62,000 nt of DNA, from the NCBI GenBank assembly GCA_015680685.1, contig MNCI01002812.1:440977-502976 (forward strand). The letters are read 5' to 3'. This document shows positions 11,112 through 23,538 of this stretch, in pieces (position 1 is the stretch's first letter; each line of letters opens with the position of its first letter). A program made the translations under genes and the position numbers. Under the pieces are notes generated by a model that worked only from the letters and a program-made list of their open reading frames with translations, searched no databases and had not been told where the DNA came from. The DNA is from Gnetum montanum (lineage: Eukaryota; Streptophyta; Gnetopsida; Gnetales; Gnetaceae).

Positions 11112-13439
11112 TAGTCCATTGAGAAAAGATTTTATGAATATGTGATGACTTTAATGCAAGGATTGCTTCTAAGTAAAGTGATATTATAAGGTGCATCATA
11201 ATCAAAAAAAGCTAGATATGCAAGAATATGGACAAACTAGAATTAGATGGGAAAGAACATTAGAGGATACTGAAACAAATCAAATAGGAAAACACATGTT
11301 ATAATTAGGACAAGAAACTAATATATCATTATAATGAGACTCAAAAAATTTCCATCAAGCGCAATATTTACTTTTGAAAAAAAGAATGAAGATGTTCTTG
11401 TATTGATTTATTGCTAACTATGCATCGAAATGTATTGTAAACCATTGACTTTCAACTCTATGGTAAATTCATAAAATCCCCGTACTATTTTTTTTATATT
11501 TCTCCATATATGAAGATATATTATAATTACAAATACAAAATCTTACTAAATTGTTGAAAATAAAAAAGTATGAAGATCATTTAGAAGACATATTACTAAA
11601 TTGTGCAAAAAATATTATTATATATCAAAATTTTTAGGGTGAGAATAAGTGGTTTGATGAATAGTGTCTATAAGCAATATTATCTATCAAAAACTTTTGT
11701 AATAAAAAAATTTGAATAAGTACATGCAATTTCTTCAAAAGACAAAAGAAATCAAAATGACCACAAAAATAATAAGGTATAAATGATAAAGTAATATCCA
11801 CAAAATTTTGTTAACTTTTTAGAAATAATTCAAAAAATCATATTTTGTTTGCTCAAATAAAATGTTTCTACAAAATTTTGTTTTACATGAGACAAATATT
11901 ATAACTAGTTAAATGCTCCCAAATATTTTATAGCTAATATTAAAGATTGAGAACTTATAAGGGGGTTGAATAAGTTCCACTAATTAAAATCAAAACTACA
12001 CATAGATGTTTGTGGTTCTCGAACTTGGTTACATCCAAATTCAAAGGGTAGAATCCTTACACATCTTTGGATTTGGTTTCTTAAATAATGTGGTTTTTAA
12101 GGACACCACAACCTTTTAAAGTTTGAGCTTTGCAATGGGGTGTTTTTACACAAAAACAAATCCAACCCCACAAGGTCCCCACAAGCTCAAAGTGTGGTTT
12201 TAAGGATCCCATAACATTTATAATGACTTAAGCTCCACATAAGGTGTATTCTCTTAAATAACACACCCAATCCCACAAGGTTCTAACAAGCTCAAGGGAT
12301 GCCTTCCCACAAGATGCACATTAACCCCATAGGGCTTACAAAGGAAGAAACAAAAGATCAATGAGAGAATGTTCTCAAATTACAAATTCCTTGCTTTGAG
12401 ACTCTTGAAAATTATAATACTCAACTCATAAAAGATAAAGAATTGAAAAACAAATTGATTCACAAGATGTGTATAATGAAGGGAATATTCATTATACACA
12501 GCCCATTTCTTTTATAGCTTTTGTTCTTGTCAAATGACCATTGGTGTTCATAGAATTGCTAGAAAATGGCTAGTTGGGACATCTCGTTGAGTTTCTAATG
12601 CTTACAAGTGGGACGTCTCACTTTTGTTGGGATGTCTTACTTGGGATGTCAAAACTGCAATTGGAATGTTTGTTCATTTTTTGGGACATCTTACCCAAGA
12701 TTGAGCTTTTTCCATTGGAATGTCTACTATTCTTTTGAGATGTCTTCGCAAATACTAGAACATCTTCTTTTGGCTTATTATCTTTTACTCTTGCATTCTC
12801 TATGGAAACTTTGGTAATCAATTTAGCTCATATCTTGGTGTTAACATGTCTTGGTCTTCATCATGCTCTTGTCTAGATCTCATCATGCTCTTATCTTGGT
12901 CATTTTCTAGTCCTACGACATATTACAGGCACATTTTCCAACTTCTTCATTTTTCAAGGTTATGACATACCAAAAGGTTAATAAACATATGATGAAGTAG
13001 CAAAGAGAATTGTATGCTTCTAGAAAAGATATAGATGCAAATAGATTATAAGCTCAATTATTAAAATCTAATGGAGAGTTAGTTTGGAGAGAGACATGGA
13101 ATATGCATAATGAAGGACCTCAAAATAATTTGACTAGATAGTGGATAATTAGTAGAGTTGTTATGCTTTTTTATAAATAAGAAAAATCAAATTTAAATAT
13201 TTAGATATTAATCATGATCAATGAAATGGAATAGAATGAAACTTTATTACATTTGAAGACCCATATAATCTAATGGACAAATATTACATTTTCATAAATA
13301 ATAAAGATAAACTTTACAAATTGACTAAGCACCAATGGGAGCATTAAAAACAAATCATATAGATTTTTTTCTATAACATTATACTATTGTCTTAATTGAG
13401 TTGTTGTAGCATAAATGATAAAACTTCTTTTTTATAAAA
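11112..13439. other. AT-rich repeat-derived sequence, no gene
   Basis: No coding region is supported. 11112-11940 is strongly AT-rich. Around 11950 AAGGGGGTTGAATAAG begins a block (to ~12960) with repeated phrases such as CCCACAAGG and CAAGCTCAA that looks like a decayed repeat or LTR of unknown family. 12960-13439 has short degenerate frames without a recognisable domain. Confidence 0.4.
12536..12830. repeat. Degenerate GGGATGTCT-type motif cluster
   Basis: Variants of a 9-mer recur irregularly: GGGACATCT, GGGACGTCT, GGGATGTCT, GGGATGTCA, GGAATGTCT, GAGATGTCT, GAACATCT. Spacing is about 15-60 bp. The pattern recalls GACGTC-rich arrays of some plant retrotransposon LTRs, but no LTR boundary is visible. 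Confidence 0.45.
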
Positions 13440-14316
13440 TGTGATATCATATCTATGATATTGCAACTCTACCTACATCATTGTTGATACAATGTATTGG
13501 GAGCTATGTGGCCTTATAAATACTGATACTTGGTCACATAAGCAAAACAACTTTCATTCGTACCTTAGGAAAACTCTTGCAGTTTGTTTTCATAATTTAC
13601 ACTTAGCGATAGAGTGAATGCCTGCAATGTGGTGTTGAACATTTGAGCAAAATCTTTATTCAAGTGGATTGTACTTGGGCATAGTTCATGAATGGTAATA
13701 AAGATCAAAATTGTTTTCTACTATTGTAACATCCACTTAGTTTATTTGTTTTACTTAGCTAATTTCTTTACTTAGTTTAATTTTCATTTCTTCAACATAC
13801 TTACTGTAGTATCATTCTTTGTATTTCTCAAGCACTTCACTTTTCCACATTCATTAATAAGGCATAATGAGTACAACTAGTTTAAAGTGTATAAGTGTAA
13901 TTGTTTGGTAATCCTAGTAGTGTTATTGCTTGACTCATCTAGTAGCATAACACTTGGTAATCCAGTGATGGTTACATGAGCCCAAGACATGCACGACAAG
14001 CTAGGAATGACTCCTCATTGCCATAGGATAAAGTAGATTTGCATTTATGTTATTGCTTAGACTTAGACCTTATTCTCATTTTCATTATGTTTGCACTTAG
14101 GAGTAACATGAGCTAGCAACATCAAGATATCATATGCCACACTTAGGGTAAAACCATACACTTTCACTTCACTAACTCAAAGTGGAAAGACAATAATCAT
14201 AAACTAACTATCAACTTTTAGCATACTTACATTGTTCATCCACGGATTATGATCTAGTCGCACATGTGCACTCGTGACTTATATGGTGGAGTGTTAAGAC
14301 ACCCTACCACCCATCA
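13440..14316 (+). repeat. Probable solo LTR, family related to B/C/D
   Basis: Starts TGTGATATCATATCTATGATATTGCA (palindromic) and has CCTTATAAATACTG as TATA at about 13514. It contains the same ordered blocks as the B LTR (CTTGCAGTTTGTTTTC, TTATTCAAGTGGATTG, AATAAAGATCAAAATT, GGTAATCCTAGTAG) and ends CACCCATCA. Flanks ATAAAA and ACAAAA differ by one base, so the target duplication is only tentative. No internal element sequence adjoins either end. Confidence 0.65.
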
Positions 14317-14479
14317 ACAAAAAAAGAAACACATGTAACTCATCTTTAAGGGATCCTAATCTATATAACTTACAAATGTGCTCTTCTTAAGGAAGTTAAA
14401 TCCATCTTCCAAATTCAATTCTAAGATGATGATAGTACTATGATATTTAATTGAAATAATAGTAAGAGTCAGTGACCTT

Positions 14480-15660
14480 CTACACATAGTTTATTAAATC
14501 TAATATGGTGCAAATAAAATTGTCTCTTTTCTTCCACATTAGACCACATATGTGCTAAAACCTTCTACTTCACTAGTTAGCAAATATGCTTAGGATTTTG
14601 CAGCACATACTCCTAGGAGATATTCCTTTTTTACAATCATTACATCCCCTAAAAATACCAACTGTTTTCTTGTGAATTCTCAAGAAATGCTTTTAAGAAT
14701 TTGTCTTCCCTTGAGATATGCAAGCTATTTGTGTATGTAATGAATTAATACAAGGCTTTTTCTTCTAAAGGTAATAAATGATATTTACATAATAACATTG
14801 AGCAAGATGTTTGCATCTTTATCTTTAACTCATTTAGAATAAAAGTTTTTTGTACTTTTTCAATATCTTTCCAATGTTTAGGACTAAGTTTAGGTCCCCG
14901 AATAACACATCCATATAATGCAGTAGAATAGATTATAATATGAAAAATTTATTTTGTGACCATCCAAGCCTAGAGTCTTAAATCCTTGCACTTGCTTTTG
15001 AAAGCATACAAAGCCTTGAAACCTTTTTCTATTTTTTATTTGATGCACTACCTCCACATGTAATTGTTCATATAAATGAGACCTGAATGTCTAAAAGAGT
15101 TTACTATTTGCATATTGGTACCTCCAAAATGGAATTTATAACAGGGATTTCTTGTATCTCATATTATTAATTTGGTTTTACCTACATTGACTTGAAGACC
15201 AAATGAATGAAAATAATTTTCTAAACTTTGTAACATATTTTGCATATTTTTTGCAGTAGTAGAGATCAAGGTAGCATCGTTTACATACAAAAGAAGATTA
15301 ACTACTTAGGATTCAATTTTGATAGCATGACTATCTTTCCCATTGCACAACCATTCTTGCATTTCATTTATAAAAATACCAAAAAGAGTTGGAGAAAGAT
15401 GACACTCTTACTTTATTCAAATATTGTTCTAGAATTGAAACTTATTCTCTAAATTGTTATTTGTAATTTCAATAATCACTTACTCATACAATTTATAAGT
15501 TGCTACAATCAAATCCGAAGAGAGATCGATTTTATGCATGTGCAACCAGAGTTTTGTACAAATTAACAAATCATATGTTTTTGAAAACTTACTAAAACAA
15601 ATAAAAAAAATTTTATTAGACATTTTTACAAACTCTATTCAGTATGTAAGAGCAACTAAG
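14480..15660 (-). pseudogene. LINE (non-LTR) reverse transcriptase remnant
   Basis: Read on minus from 15660: FSKTYDLLICTKLWLHMHKI, DLIVATYKLYE, LSPTLFGIFINEMQEWL, LLLYVNDATLIST (the catalytic YADD-type motif, here YVND), GLQVNVGKTKLII and VNSFRHSGLIY. Then come KGFKALYAFKSKC and ALYGCVIRGP (the thumb region), and further down KHWKDIEKVQKTFI and HLLPLEEKALY. This is the block order of a non-LTR RT plus its downstream domain. Several frameshifts and stops separate the blocks, and no endonuclease domain or poly-A tail could be assigned. It is a fossil. Confidence 0.75.
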
Positions 15661-17074
15661 TGAGCAATAGTGGAGTAATTTTGTTTAAACCTTGTCTAAC
15701 ACCTTGTTCTAACTTGGTTACCCTCAACCCAAAGTGTCCAACAACTTAATAGAAATATTACTCATAACAATCATTTAATAATTTTTCAAATTAATTTTAT
15801 CTTTATTTTTATATAAGAACATTGCTTTACTAGTTTTCCAACATTAATTTAATCATTGATCCATTAGTAAATTTAATTTTTGCTAAATTTAATGTGTGAA
15901 TAGCAGATCCTACCCACTTTAAGAATTCTACATATCTAAATCTACAACTTTACTATATGCTAATTTTGCAATATCCTATATAACTTCCTCAAGAGTAAAT
16001 TCAAGAAGTTCTTGCTATACAATAGTAGTAGAATTGAGATCAATAACTTGTTTGCAAAATTTTTAAGTACCATTTTGGAGAAACATTGGGATTTTGAGCA
16101 AAAGAAAATAATTTACAAGTTTGTATCATCCATAGCTTGTATATTTTTTTCTTTGTAAGACATTTTGAATCATACTAGATTTATCATTAGTTGCAATTGA
16201 TTTCTCAAGAGTTGGAGAGAGAATAAATACCATTATAGGTAACTAATAGTTTTAGAAAAATTGACTAGTTGTAGGAAAAATAAAAAATAAAAATATAACA
16301 ACTAAAATAAAAACAACTAGCTGTAGGAAGAAATAATAAGCAAATAGAAAAGGAAAACTAATTTTTAAAATATGTTTTTAAGATAAAAAAAGGCTAAAAT
16401 AAAAATGGCTAGTTGTATGATAAAAGTAGTATAAATAAAAGGATGGGAAAAGTAAGGGATGTAAAGGTTATTAGTTTATTGGGCATTAAATAAATAAAAA
16501 GTGATTTAAGAAAATTAGTTAAAACCATAAAATATTTGAGAGGGAAAAGAAAACTTAAAAATATAATGAGATGGTTATTATTATTAAACTAGCAATTGCT
16601 AACATATAAGATGAAGTTATAACTCTTGATTTGAAAGTTCCAAAGTCATGCATTCAATTTTATTGACCAATGCTAAGTTATAAAATTCTAATTGAACTAC
16701 ATTATAATTATCCCAAGGTTCCAACACCCCCCATCATATAAGATGATGGCTTTATAAATAAATATAGAATATATTACAGATAATATAAAAAATATTAGAC
16801 AAAAAAAAGATTAAACTAGTTTAAGTATATATTTATGATACATATCTATTATTTGGCCAAGAGATTTTTTATAATTTTCAAATTAAAAAATCTCAAATTA
16901 ATTCACTTGGAATTGATTTTCAAAGGATAAAGTCCAAGTTATAGAGTAGTTACACTCATAAATAATAATTCTTGTAAAAATGGTATTACTTATCCCAGCA
17001 TTCTAACAAAAATTATTTATTTACTATGGCAAAGTTTAGGAAAAAGAAACATGACCAACAAAGTTATGATAACA
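15661..17074. other. AT-rich sequence without a gene
   Basis: Probably decayed LINE flank. 16241-16580 is A-rich and repeats a phrase like CTAGTTGTAGGAAAAATAAA three or four times. A SINE-like unit lies at 16586-16735. The last 340 bases before element C show nothing I can assign. Confidence 0.4.
16586..16735 (+). mobile_element. Candidate tRNA-derived SINE
   Basis: TAGCAATTGCTAAC resembles a Pol III A box. CTCTTGATTTGAAAG, AAGTCATGCATTCAATTT (degenerate B box) and a tail AATTGAAC...ATCCCAAGGTTCC follow. The 61560-61735 unit has the same order and tail, which suggests one family. Boundaries and target duplications are not resolved. Confidence 0.3.
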
Positions 17075-17459
17075 AATGTGTACACCTTAATCATGAGTGT
17101 TTAAGTGTGAATATTTGGCATGCCTAATAGTAATCCCATGAAGTCCAAGATGTATACGAACGGTTAAGGATGGAGACCATCGCCATAGGCTAATTTAGGT
17201 TTTTCTTCCATTATTAGTTTAATCGATTTATCTTTGTTGTCATCATGGGTAACGTAGAATTAGGACAACAATATATGCCTCACTTTAGACTAAATCATAT
17301 GTGACAAAGCTACTACTAGTCTAGGTGGGAAGATAGCAAACCGTGGTTAATGTATAACTGTCTAGGTGCCACAGCTATCCCATCCATGGAGTTCGACCAA
17401 ATCGCGCATACACGCTCATATTCGTATGGTTGAGCATAGGGGTATCACGCCGCTCATCA
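17075..17459 (+). repeat. Element C 5' LTR, 3' half only
   Basis: Homologous to 56050-56444 from AATGTGTACACC through GTATGGTTGAGCATAGGGGTA to CTCATCA. The promoter half, with U3 and TATA, is missing. The sequence left of 17075 is unrelated to the right-hand copy. Confidence 0.8.
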
Positions 17460-17488
17460 TTAGCACCATTGCCAGGGATGGTGCTAGT
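17460..17488 (+). promoter_or_regulatory. Element C primer binding site in a 9-bp hairpin
   Basis: TTAGCACCATTGCCAGGGA is a diverged tRNA-Asp-type site. TAGCACCAT and the following ATGGTGCTA are exact reverse complements around an 8-base loop, so the primer site forms the 5' arm and loop of a perfect hairpin. Confidence 0.65.
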
Positions 17489-17584
17489 TATCTAGATTAG
17501 TTATATTACACAAGATCATTGTAAAAGGGTATTAACAATATATCTTTCAAGAAGTATTCAAACACACATCATGAATCGACAACA

Positions 17585-20035
17585 ATGTCTCACTCACATG
17601 GAAATGATTACGAACCGTATAGTGTACCTATTCATTGGAGAACTAACAAATTATACAATGAAGAAGATTGGAGTGGTCCACCTTATGAAGGGATTTTTCA
17701 TGACCATGGTCATCCTAACGACACTCAAAGGCTACATTCACCTAAGGCAGACAATCTTGAAGATGATGACATTAGTCCTAAACTAGGGGAGGAATCAAGG
17801 CCTAAGACCTCTTGAGTACTTAGAAATGATAACCCAAGGGACCATGAGGAACATTATAGAAGTCATGGCTATCCTACGAGTTCCTCCTTTTCATCTTCCT
17901 CTTCAACTTCAACATCTAGTTCTGACAAAGATGAACATAGATATAGAGATGGAGCTCCACAAAAAATAAAAGCAAAAATTGAACCCACAAACACACTCAA
18001 GGTCATCAACATGAACACAAGTCCCATCATCACCATCAATCAAATAGAGATTTTAATCCCAGCTTGTTTGATGATGATAAACACATGTTAGTCCCTAAAA
18101 GCCTAATGCACGTCACAGAGGCCATTAAGATATCTCACAAGCATCTCAAGAAGAGTCAACTACCTAAGCTCAACCTGAATAATATTCCAGAATTTTCAAG
18201 AGGCTATGATTCAAATCCACAACATCATTTACAAGCTTTCCATGATGCTTTTGCACTCAACAATGTGGACAGTAAATGACAAAAGCTTGAGCTCTTTCCT
18301 AGGACACTAATTGATAAAGCCAAAGAGTGGCATAGATCATTGGAACCAGATTTGATCAAACAATGGTCAACCATGTTGGAACTTTTCATTAAAAGATACC
18401 AAACCAATGCGCAAGTGTCCACCTTGAGGAGAAAAATCCAAAGATGGAAACAAGAAACAACAAGAACCCTTGGACATGGCTTTAGATAGATACTATACCT
18501 TACTAAATAAATGTCCAAGTCATAGGTTCTTCAAGAAAGAGCAAATACTCCACATTATAGATGGGCTTAGCAATGAAACAAGGGTGAACCTTGGAAAGTA
18601 TGCTCAAGGACAACTATATAAGCTCCAAGGCCACTAGGTCAAAGAACTAATGGAGCATCTAGTGAAAGAAGAGAGAGAATTATCTAAATGGGAGAATGCC
18701 AAAGCATTTTAGTAGGACCCAACCCTAGAAACAACAAGAATCTGGAACTCTAATGGTGAGGAAACAACCAATTCTGAAAAGATGATACAGTCCCAACCTT
18801 TGCCAATACAGAAATCGATAGATGAAATTGAGGCAAATCTTAACAAGATGAGCATATGGGCAAATGAACAAAGTGTGAACTTAGAAAACACTGTCGGGGA
18901 GAGGGTCATCCAAAATAAACCTTGCAATCAAAACGAATAGAGGGCATAGAAATCAAAAATAGTTAAGAACATTGTTCGGCAACCGGGGAGAATAGCTAAG
19001 GTAACAAGGCCAAAGGCTCAATTATAGATAATGAGGATGGATGTGATGTCTATTTATATGACCATCCAAAGGGCCATTGCCTAGTCTTGTCACATCTATA
19101 TGAGCATTAGGTAGGGAAGCTACACCAAAAATTCATACAAAGCTATCAGTTTAGGTGCATCCCTATTCCACAAGGTAATTATGCACAACCCCATAACCCA
19201 TTGTACTATCCTGAGGGGAGCTATTGCTAGCCTCAACACTTTGCTCCACTGTAGTGGCAAAACTCACAGGTGTGGGGAAGGCCACCATCTAGCTAGCCAC
19301 ATCCTTCTTGTCTACCAAAACCAAACTCTTTCTATGTTTAACATCTTGTTTCTCCAACTAGTACTAAATCCTCTACTTCTAATCGTCGTTATCACTCTTC
19401 CCAGTACCATCAACCCATGTGTTCTCCTGAGGGATCACCACCTTGTACTTCTCACATTTTTCCTCACCCTTGGTATTCTCATCCTTCACCTCCTTCTACA
19501 CCACCATCAAAAGTATTTGATGATTCCGCACCACCATGCCAACCAACAGATGTAACTTGTGCTAGTAGTATTAACAAAAGTATGTTACCTCCGCAACGTT
19601 GAAAGCGTCCCTTCTTTAGGCATGCATGTAAGAAGAAGAATCACACTTCCAAACCTACTTCACCTTCTAAAGTAGCCCAAGCAAAACCTAGTGCCACACC
19701 TTCTTTAGCTCCATCAACAGCCCCTATCACTATATCTAGGCCTCCACCTCACACTCCAACATCCACACGATCCAGTGAATTCACCAATGTGAAGGGACAC
19801 ACATATCCATATAGTAAAGGGTGCCATAGTGAGCTAGATTTCCCTCATAATGTACACACACCATCTAACCTGTCCCACTATCCTCTCTATAATCAGGTGT
19901 GTGACCAATGACTTCTCTACTTGCTCACCATACCACCAATAGACATCTAGTGGTTGGGGCATGAAGGGTTCCTGATGTTTCATACATGCATGGTTCCTAT
20001 TCATCCACTTATTAATACTAGCCACAACCAAATGT
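17585..20035 (+). pseudogene. Element C gag (broken), pol-less
   Basis: The ATG at 17585 begins a frame like element B gag (IHWRTNKLYNEEDWSGPP versus VHWRTNELYDNEDWS). An acidic/Ser-rich stretch follows, then the capsid core at 18064-18480 (LNLNNIPEFSRGYDSNPQHH, LQAFHDAFALNN, LELFPRTLIDKAKEWHRSLE). Next come IIDGLSNETR and a decayed knuckle, CDVYLYDHPKGHC, which has lost its second Cys, then a Pro/His-rich part. The C-terminal tail with YNQVCDQ matches B and runs to the same pol-less junction (TGGGGATCACCCCCCA, 20043-20058). Numerous stops and slips are present. This protein and B's share a tail not present in D. Confidence 0.75.
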
Positions 20036-20316
20036 TTAATCTTGGGGATCACCCCCCATTCTAAGTTCTAGGATTCTTAAGTGTTATTTTATTTTATTTT
20101 TTACGATTTTTTGTCATCTCTCTATTTCTTTTACTTTTTCTAATTGTTGTTTTCAATTTTCCTTTGTAATCTTGACCATGAATAAGTTGATCATGTTGCC
20201 CATTAAGGTGATGTTTTCTTCTATGTTGCCTAGTCATATGTGATTGATTATTCCAACATTGAGACCACAACATGCATCCACCTATTCCATTAATAAGAGG
20301 CTCATGCTCTAGTCAC

Positions 20317-21842
20317 TATACTATCCTAAATCGTCGGTGCAAGGCTGGAAGGGAAACAGACACCGAGAGATCATCGGGCAGCCACAGCTGACCCTACCTT
20401 CGCCCGAGGGCAAGCTGGAAAAATAAACGAAGGCAGAGCGCCTTGGATGGTCTGCATGCAAATCAACCAAGGACTTCCCTAAGTGTAAGCTACGGCTAGC
20501 ACTGGGGTTATTGTAAACGGGATGTAAACGGAATGCAAACGGCAATACGAAATGTAAACAGAGCGTACTGAATTATAAATAAAGCATAAATAGAGTTATA
20601 TTGTAAACAAAGCATAAACCAAAGTAAATAATGTAAATAGGAGGCAATGATGAAACTATATTGTATTGTTCAAACAGGAATATGCACCGGTCAAAGCGTA
20701 GTTGCACATGTGTGGATGGCAAGTCAAACGCCTAGCCCCGGAATGATACGACACGATGATTTGCCGAGCGCCAAAAGAATGGCAAGTTCTATCCTTTTTC
20801 AGAATTGCCAATCTCTCCAATTTTTCAGAATTGCCAATCTCTCCAATTTTTGCCTCCCTCCATCTTCTTCTTTTTGCCTCTTTGCCTCTTTCCTCTAGTT
20901 TATGTGAATTGATAGGGTATTTATAGGGTTGGGCTAGGGTTTGGCTAGGGTTTGGCTAGGGTTTTCTTTGACCAGGTTCAATGTATTTTACAATTTGTGG
21001 GTCATTCAAGCCCATAAAATACAAATTAGAAATACAAGCCCTCAAGCGATAAAAAAAATTTAAAAATTTACAAAGATTAGCTCCAACTCTGGCCCGCTTG
21101 GAAAATTATATTTTTTTTGTTGTGTTTTAGACCATGAGGGCTTGACATGCCCACAAATGGGGATTTATAATGAAATGTACAACAAGAAAAATTTGACTGC
21201 CCATCGTGACTTGCAATGTGACCTGCAATATGACCTCCAAAACTTGCAATTTTGAGTTAAAATCTGAAATTTTTGAAGGCTGGGACCCATAGTTATCAAT
21301 AGTGGACCTTGAGGACGACTTACACCCTTAAAATCAAGTCATTTTGGCTCAATTTTGGGGCTCTAAAAATTGGTAACGCTGATCCTTACGATGTGCAGCG
21401 TCTGAAAAAGTAACCCCAGCGTCACCAAGTCAAAATGGCACATTTGAGCACCGAATCTTGATTTTCTGGAGGCTAGGAGCTACTGAGGACCTTGGTGAAG
21501 GTCATGGGGGGTCCTTGTGCTCGATTTCGGCCTGTTTGAACTTAATTTTGGGGCTCCAAAAGTTGGTGACGCTGATCCTTACGCTGTGCAGCGTCTGAAA
21601 AAGTAACCAAAGTGTACTTAGTCAAAACCAAACATTTTGAGCCTGAAACTTTTGATTCTAGATGCTGGAAGTTGGTGCATTCACCTGTGGACCCTGGGGG
21701 AACCTTGCCTATTGAATAATGGACCATCGGGGGCTGTTTCGGAGGCCTCCAAGTTTGGTCACGTTGTACTCATGTTGGGCAGCTAGTATGACTTAGCTTG
21801 ATTCTTGTCTGAAAGTGCTAGGCCAAAATTAGTGGTGTTTCA
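20317..21842 (-). mobile_element. Solo LTR of a Tat-type element, reverse orientation
   Basis: On the minus strand it begins TGAAACACCACTAATTTTGG and ends GGATAGTATA, the same termini (TGAAACACC...TATA) as the element E LTR. It is flanked by exact 5-bp duplications GTCAC (20312-20316 and 21843-21847). Removing it joins element C's spacer into sequence parallel to element B. Internally it holds ~70-bp units repeated at 21340-21420 and 21540-21620 (GGGGCTC, ACGCTGATCCTTACG, GCAGCGTCTGAAAAAGTAAC), a duplicated CAGAATTGCCAATCTCTCC, and a TATA box. Not closely similar to E otherwise, so another subfamily. Confidence 0.85.
20918..20964 (-). promoter_or_regulatory. Solo-LTR promoter: three telo-box motifs upstream of TATA
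   Basis: On minus, AAACCCTAG occurs three times with an 11-bp period (20964-20956, 20953-20945, 20942-20934) directly upstream of CCCTATAAATACCC (TATA at 20925-20918). AAACCCTA is the plant telo-box/site II-associated element of growth-related promoters. Confidence 0.6.
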
Positions 21843-22954
21843 GTCACAATGGTAATCTTTTTCATCATCTAACTATAAATAATTCGATAATCATTGTGTT
21901 TGGAGAGATGAGTGAAGGACCAAGGTGAAATAACAAGGATGTGAGATCAAGGGGATTCGTAGATTCTCTTTGGCTACTTTCGTATGTTCTATTGTGTTGT
22001 CGAGGATGTAACTATATCCTTGTAGATCTAACAAAAAATGGGAGTAAGAGTAACTCAAAATGGCACTCAATAAACTTCTGTGGGTCCCACTAGAAAGACA
22101 TGTACCCATGCCTAAAGGTAGGTGACTTCATATAGTTGAAAGAAAAAAAAGAGAGAAGAAAATACAAAATGGAAAAAAAATGAAGAAGAAAGAAAGAGAG
22201 TGAGCCATTATGACACTCCTCTCCTACTCCTCCCTTGAACAAAATGCCAAGTGATGTTACTCCTTGCAACTCTTGTAGGCTTATGGTTGTTTGTCAATGG
22301 GATGAAGCGATGCGATGTCACTGCAATGTGGTATGGACTTGGTCTAGAACTTGGAAAGCTAGACATATGGTTATTTAACCACTAATTACAGACAAGATTC
22401 CATTGTGACCATCATGAGAAACCTCATGTCCTAATTTCTACGATCCCTTCTACATCCATCTCATCTCATTATCCGAGTGTTCATAACTTATGGTTGGTGT
22501 AATATAGAGTTATTATCTCAACTTGGTGGTTTTAACATGTGTGTTTTGTTCACAAGTGTATGTTGCATTCAACCTCTCTAATGCCCACAGACATTAGTAG
22601 TGTGGTTCCACAGGGGCATCATAGGCTAGAGCTTGCTTTGGAGAGGATCCACTTGTGTAACTTTTGTAACTTGTCCCTATTGCACACAACCACATTCTTT
22701 TACACCCTCCGACTACTTACCTAAGTGAACTATCCTTTCCCTTATCATTTTAATCAATTATTCCTCAACAATTACTATACACCCTTCATCCTAGCCCCTT
22801 TTCACAAATTTTCATATATGATCCCACCATGACATACTTCTGGTGCCTCAAAATTAATTTTGTAAATACCCCAAAGCTTCCAATTTAATTTCCAATCCTT
22901 CATTAAATATCAAAAATTTATTATTCCAACTCTGTTCCTGCATTCAATGCATTT

Positions 22955-23225
22955 CAGTGGGGACGCGATATCGCATCCGATCTGATACCGAGTACACAAT
23001 ATTGGGTCTCCCCTACCTATATATACTAATGACCCTACCTACTTCAAGTTCATTTCTTTCATTTGACACTAGGGGAGTTGTTGAGATTTTCCTTTATGAC
23101 TTAGAGCTTTACATCTCCATATTCCAAGTGCAATATCTCACTCCCTAACATTCTGATTTCAATTTTGTCTGATCCTAGTTGAACCTGAAGTGTTCCACTT
23201 AGTTGTGGGGTAGGGGGGGGGTACT
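22955..23225 (+). promoter_or_regulatory. Element C internal promoter-like block
   Basis: GCGATATCGC palindrome (22965-22974), TATATATA at 23018-23025, then GGGGAGTTGTTGAGATTTT and a purine-rich TTAGTTGTGGGGTAGGGGGGG (about 23199-23220). Same order as in elements B and D, placed ~320 bp before the 3' ORF start. Confidence 0.5.
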
Positions 23226-23538
23226 ATAGTAGGAAGTATGCATACTTTTTTCAAAATTTGCCATCATCCAAAGGATATCATAGGGGTAAGAAAGTTAATG
23301 TTTAGTATAGAAACATTATGTGTTTAAATGCCAAGCTAATTTTTATCAATCACCCAAGCCACCCAAATGATAATAAGGTCAACAATAACACCTTTTGGAG
23401 CCACTTCTTGGAAATATTTCTAACTATAAAAATCACACTACGTAATTATGGACTGTTAATTAACGCAATGAGTAAGGTATGAATTAATAAAAATTTCTCT
23501 ACACAACCATAATAACAATGATTTTTGTGTGATTACAA

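Larger units (their letters stand above)
20036..22954 (+). other. Element C spacer, split by a solo LTR
   Basis: After the GGGG/CCCC near-palindrome comes the T-rich tract (20085-20175), then sequence parallel to B 5750-5900. The solo LTR at 20317-21842 interrupts it. From 21848 the spacer resumes (TGGTAATC..., AAAGACATGTACCCATGCC near 22095, an AG-rich run at 22141-22200) and parallels B 5900-6690. No gene is supported. Confidence 0.65.
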
